Source: Glandiceps talaboti (taxonomy: Eukaryota > Hemichordata > Enteropneusta > Spengelidae). From it: DNA of 64,000 nt. The notes under the pieces were generated by a model, which worked only from the letters and a program-made list of their open reading frames with translations, did no database searches and was not told the origin of the DNA. A program made the translations under genes and the position numbers. Of the stretch, positions 61,901 to 64,000 are shown piece by piece; positions within the stretch are counted from its first letter, which is position 1, and the number at the start of each line of letters is the position of its first letter. The stretch lies in NCBI RefSeq assembly GCF_964340395.1, contig NC_135551.1:31834955-31898954 (forward strand), in the 5' to 3' direction.

Positions 61901-62476
61901 AAAACAAAAGAAGACGTGTATGATATTACATTATGGATTTACGCTACGGGCCGTTTCACCAGAAGGATCGTCAGGCGTGGACTGCTGCTTTATGTTTCAA
62001 ACATAAAGTAGCCAAGGTGATTGAGCACTCTACTTGGCGAAAGAAGAATGAAATTATATATATATATTCATCCATCCATCCATCCATCCATCCATCCATC
62101 CATCCTATTATCATTATAATGACTGATCGTCGCATGAACAGCTGGATTGTCCACATGACTAATACAGCGAAGCCTGCGAAGTCACCGGAATTTCCCTTTG
62201 TAACATCTACGATTATCCGTTGCATTCGTTGTCAGTACTTAATATGACCTATTCTTCACCAACTTCTATACATCAAAGGAAGCAGCAACAAAGAAGGGTT
62301 CCTTCCAGGTAGGAGGCGCCCTCTGTTGCCGTGGGTTGTCTATTAAAGTTCACATTGCGTTTTTTACAGTAGGAAGTAGCTGGGTGTCATCTTCTCTGAG
62401 AACCACATATACTAAGAATGATTCAACTTCGTGGGAGCTTTATCATACGAAAGTGAAAGCAGTCACACGAGTATAT
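61852..62476. repeat. 29-bp direct repeat pair enclosing about 567 bp
   Basis: An identical 29-mer (core gaaagtgaaagcagtcacac) occurs at 61852-61880 and 62448-62476. Between them lie an ATCC tetranucleotide run (62068-62105) and unique, more GC-balanced sequence. The repeats could be a target duplication, recombination product or copied filler. Confidence 0.75.
62068..62105. repeat. Microsatellite (ATCC)n
   Basis: About nine units of ATCC after a short TA run. Confidence 0.95.
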
Positions 62477-62525
62477 CGTCATGGGACATTTATTATGGTT
62501 TTCCCCTGACATGTTTGAGTAAGCC

Positions 62526-62534
62526 TATATATAT
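62526..62534 (+). promoter_or_regulatory. Possible TATA box of the SLC5 gene
   Basis: tatatatat followed by cccg, 110 bp upstream of the ATG. TA-rich DNA is common nearby, so this is only suggestive. Confidence 0.3.
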
Positions 62535-62644
62535 CCCGTATTTGCAGAGCTTCACACACACATATTGTATTTGTACAGTTATTTAAATATAACCAGCTCA
62601 GTACGTTTGGAGATAGGCGATCCGTCACGACCACATTGTTCAGC

Positions 62645-62725
62645 ATGGCAAATGCATCGACTTCAAATACTGATATAATAGTGGTTGTTGTCTACTTTGT
62701 CGTCGTTTCTATAGTTGCCATTGTG
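62645..62725 (+). CDS. SLC5-like gene exon 1
   Basis: Twenty-seven codons from the ATG to donor gtaagt at 62726, ending on a codon boundary. Extracellular N-terminus then the first transmembrane helix. Confidence 0.82.
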
Positions 62726-64000
62726 GTAAGTGATATACACCTTTATTTGTAAGTGACCTGTACACTGTGTTTTTACTTACCATATCACAAAACCCGTTAG
62801 TGTAGGGTCAAAGTGCGAACTCAATAGGACAGTTAAGGCGACCTGGGCGACCTCTACTAAAGTTGACACCCCATACTACAGACCGTTTGAATCTAACCAT
62901 GCAGTCGTTTCATGGTCAAAACTAAACATCGGTGTATTAAATGTGACCGTTTGGTTGTGTACTTTTTTCCAATCTTACTGCTAGTGCTACGTCGTTTTTT
63001 TGAAGTGCATCAATGTTATGTAATAAGAATGATGTATTCAACAGATATATAAATAACGAGAATTCTTGCTGGCAGAAGCATATAGTATCCCCTCCTGTGC
63101 ATGTTTGTTATGGTAAAGTCAGCCATGGCCAGTATAATAATGGACGCACTTAAATATTTGTATTGTAAATAGAGGGAGTGGCTTGGATTTAAAGGTGGCA
63201 TGATGGGAGAGAAATCCTTTTTTACATGCAAAAAGGGACCATGAAGACTCTTGTCTTTGCATTCAACGATTTTCTGTCATGAGCAGAACAAACCGAGGTA
63301 AACAACCACATAGACGTTCAGACATGCTTGAATGATTACATTACACTGTGACAGCCACCAACAGTAAATGTTTTGTATTGCAGAGTATCCTGAGGGCCAA
63401 TAGGTCGAATACAACAGGCTATTTTCTCACAGGACGAGATGCGTATTTTTTACCCGTAAGTTCAACCATTTTATCGTGTCAAAGCGTACCTTGTGAATCT
63501 ACTGCATTCAAAAACGCACTACAGACCGTTGGATTTAGTCTTAATACAAGCTTATATCTGATATGCAACTTGATGTTTTCCGAGGGGGTGAGGTGGGGAG
63601 GGGGAGTTAAACAAATTGAGACCATGGTTCATGAATAACATCGATCATAGCAAGTCGTCAATCAAGTTCTGTTATTATAATCACTTTGATAATATTTCAG
63701 TCTGTGGAGTAACATGAAAAATATGTATTTGAATTACTAGAATATTTATCAAAGAAAATAAGCTTACTGGTAATCAATATCTGTTGTTTTCAAGTTATCA
63801 TATTGATATATAAATCGTATTCTTACTATTTTTTGCTGCAGACATATTTTGTATTTCCTTCTATTTGCCGTAAATATAGTCTTCAAGTTTAGACATAGTA
63901 TGCGAAGAGTACACCATTCAAGTTAACACCCGTTTATGTCAGTATTTAACAATTTATCGATTAGATGTGATGTGGTTTCATTGTAGCTTGGACTGTCATT
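62645..64000 (+). CDS. SLC5-family sodium/solute symporter, N-terminal part, 3' end outside window
   Basis: Exon 1 (62645-62725) encodes MANASTSNTD and a hydrophobic helix of Ile/Val (IIVVVVYFVVVSIVAIV), the first membrane segment of SLC5 proteins. The ATG has a good context (agcATGG). Exon 2 (63384-63455, phase 0/0) encodes SILRANRSNTTGYFLTGRDA then YFLP; exon 3 begins at 63987 with LGLS. NRSxxxGYFLxGRD followed by xGxSLF is the SLC5 signature around the end of helix 1 and start of helix 2. Known members move sugars, inositol, choline, iodide or vitamins with Na+ across the plasma membrane; the substrate cannot be told from about 55 residues. Confidence 0.87.
62726..63383 (+). other. SLC5-like gene intron 1
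   Basis: Unique sequence, no feature recognised. Confidence 0.6.
63384..63455 (+). CDS. SLC5-like gene exon 2
   Basis: Acceptor tttgtattgcag ending 63383, donor gtaagt at 63456. Twenty-four codons in phase 0; contains NRSNTTGYFLTGRD, the recognisable SLC5 loop motif. Confidence 0.92.
63456..63986 (+). other. SLC5-like gene intron 2
   Basis: Unique sequence, with a short G-rich patch (gagggggtgaggtggggagg) near 63581-63600. No exon seen. Confidence 0.6.
63987..64000 (+). CDS. SLC5-like gene exon 3, first 14 bases
   Basis: Acceptor ggtttcattgtag ending 63986. Reads LGLS plus two bases, continuing YFLP from exon 2 as in the family's xGASLF segment. Cut off by the window edge. Confidence 0.72.

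Noticed and set aside
61933-62247. 104-codon frame between the 29-bp direct repeats
   Set aside because: Runs through an ATCC microsatellite, shows no domain, and has no supporting splice sites or neighbours.

Overview
This is nuclear DNA from an animal, most likely a marine invertebrate. The evidence is spliced genes with GT-AG introns, AT-rich introns full of microsatellites and minisatellites, a tRNA-derived SINE, short inverted-repeat transposons, and proteins whose closest recognisable relatives are animal. Close similarity to vertebrate REPS1 along the whole protein, together with the SINE style, makes an invertebrate deuterostome (for example a hemichordate) my best guess. The sequence alone does not settle this. 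There is nothing prokaryotic or viral here.

Three genes lie head to tail on the + strand. (1) Positions 979-48079 hold the last 21 coding exons of a REPS1/REPS2-type gene (RalBP1-associated Eps15-homology-domain protein). The start of the first EH domain lies upstream of the window. The model joins in one continuous frame and gives 1113 residues: partial EH1, Ser- and Gln-rich linker, EH2 with a canonical EF-hand loop, proline-rich SH3-binding-like stretches, and the C-terminal RalBP1-binding coiled coil. (2) Positions about 54200-60700 hold a C2H2 zinc-finger gene with a CpG-rich promoter and leader, one or two short 5' exons and one large coding exon. Its 847 residues comprise a 13-residue tandem repeat, an acidic region, seven zinc fingers and a Gln/Val-rich tail. 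(3) From position 62645 to the right edge lies the start of an SLC5 (sodium/solute symporter) gene: two complete exons and the first 14 bases of a third.

The most striking property is the non-coding fill of the REPS gene. Most large introns carry their own private minisatellite (units of 25, 25, about 59, 48, 30, 90, 39, 55, 39, 58, 36, 51, 39 and 65 bp), together roughly 14 kb. Several arrays have exact integer copy number. One 36-bp array is split precisely between units by a 611-bp CpG-rich segment. Two arrays or duplications run right up to 3' splice sites. Transposon remains include a 212-bp near-perfect foldback with a 7-8 bp target duplication, a 359-bp Mutator-like MITE with a 9-bp target duplication, a three-member inverted-repeat family, and a tRNA-SINE.

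The REPS protein would link Ral GTPase signalling to clathrin endocytosis. The zinc-finger protein is a presumed nuclear DNA-binding factor and the SLC5 protein a plasma-membrane Na+-coupled transporter. I see no sign that the three act in one pathway; their adjacency looks like ordinary genome order. I found no previously undescribed multi-gene system. The unusual signals are the repeat biology and some splice-site oddities.
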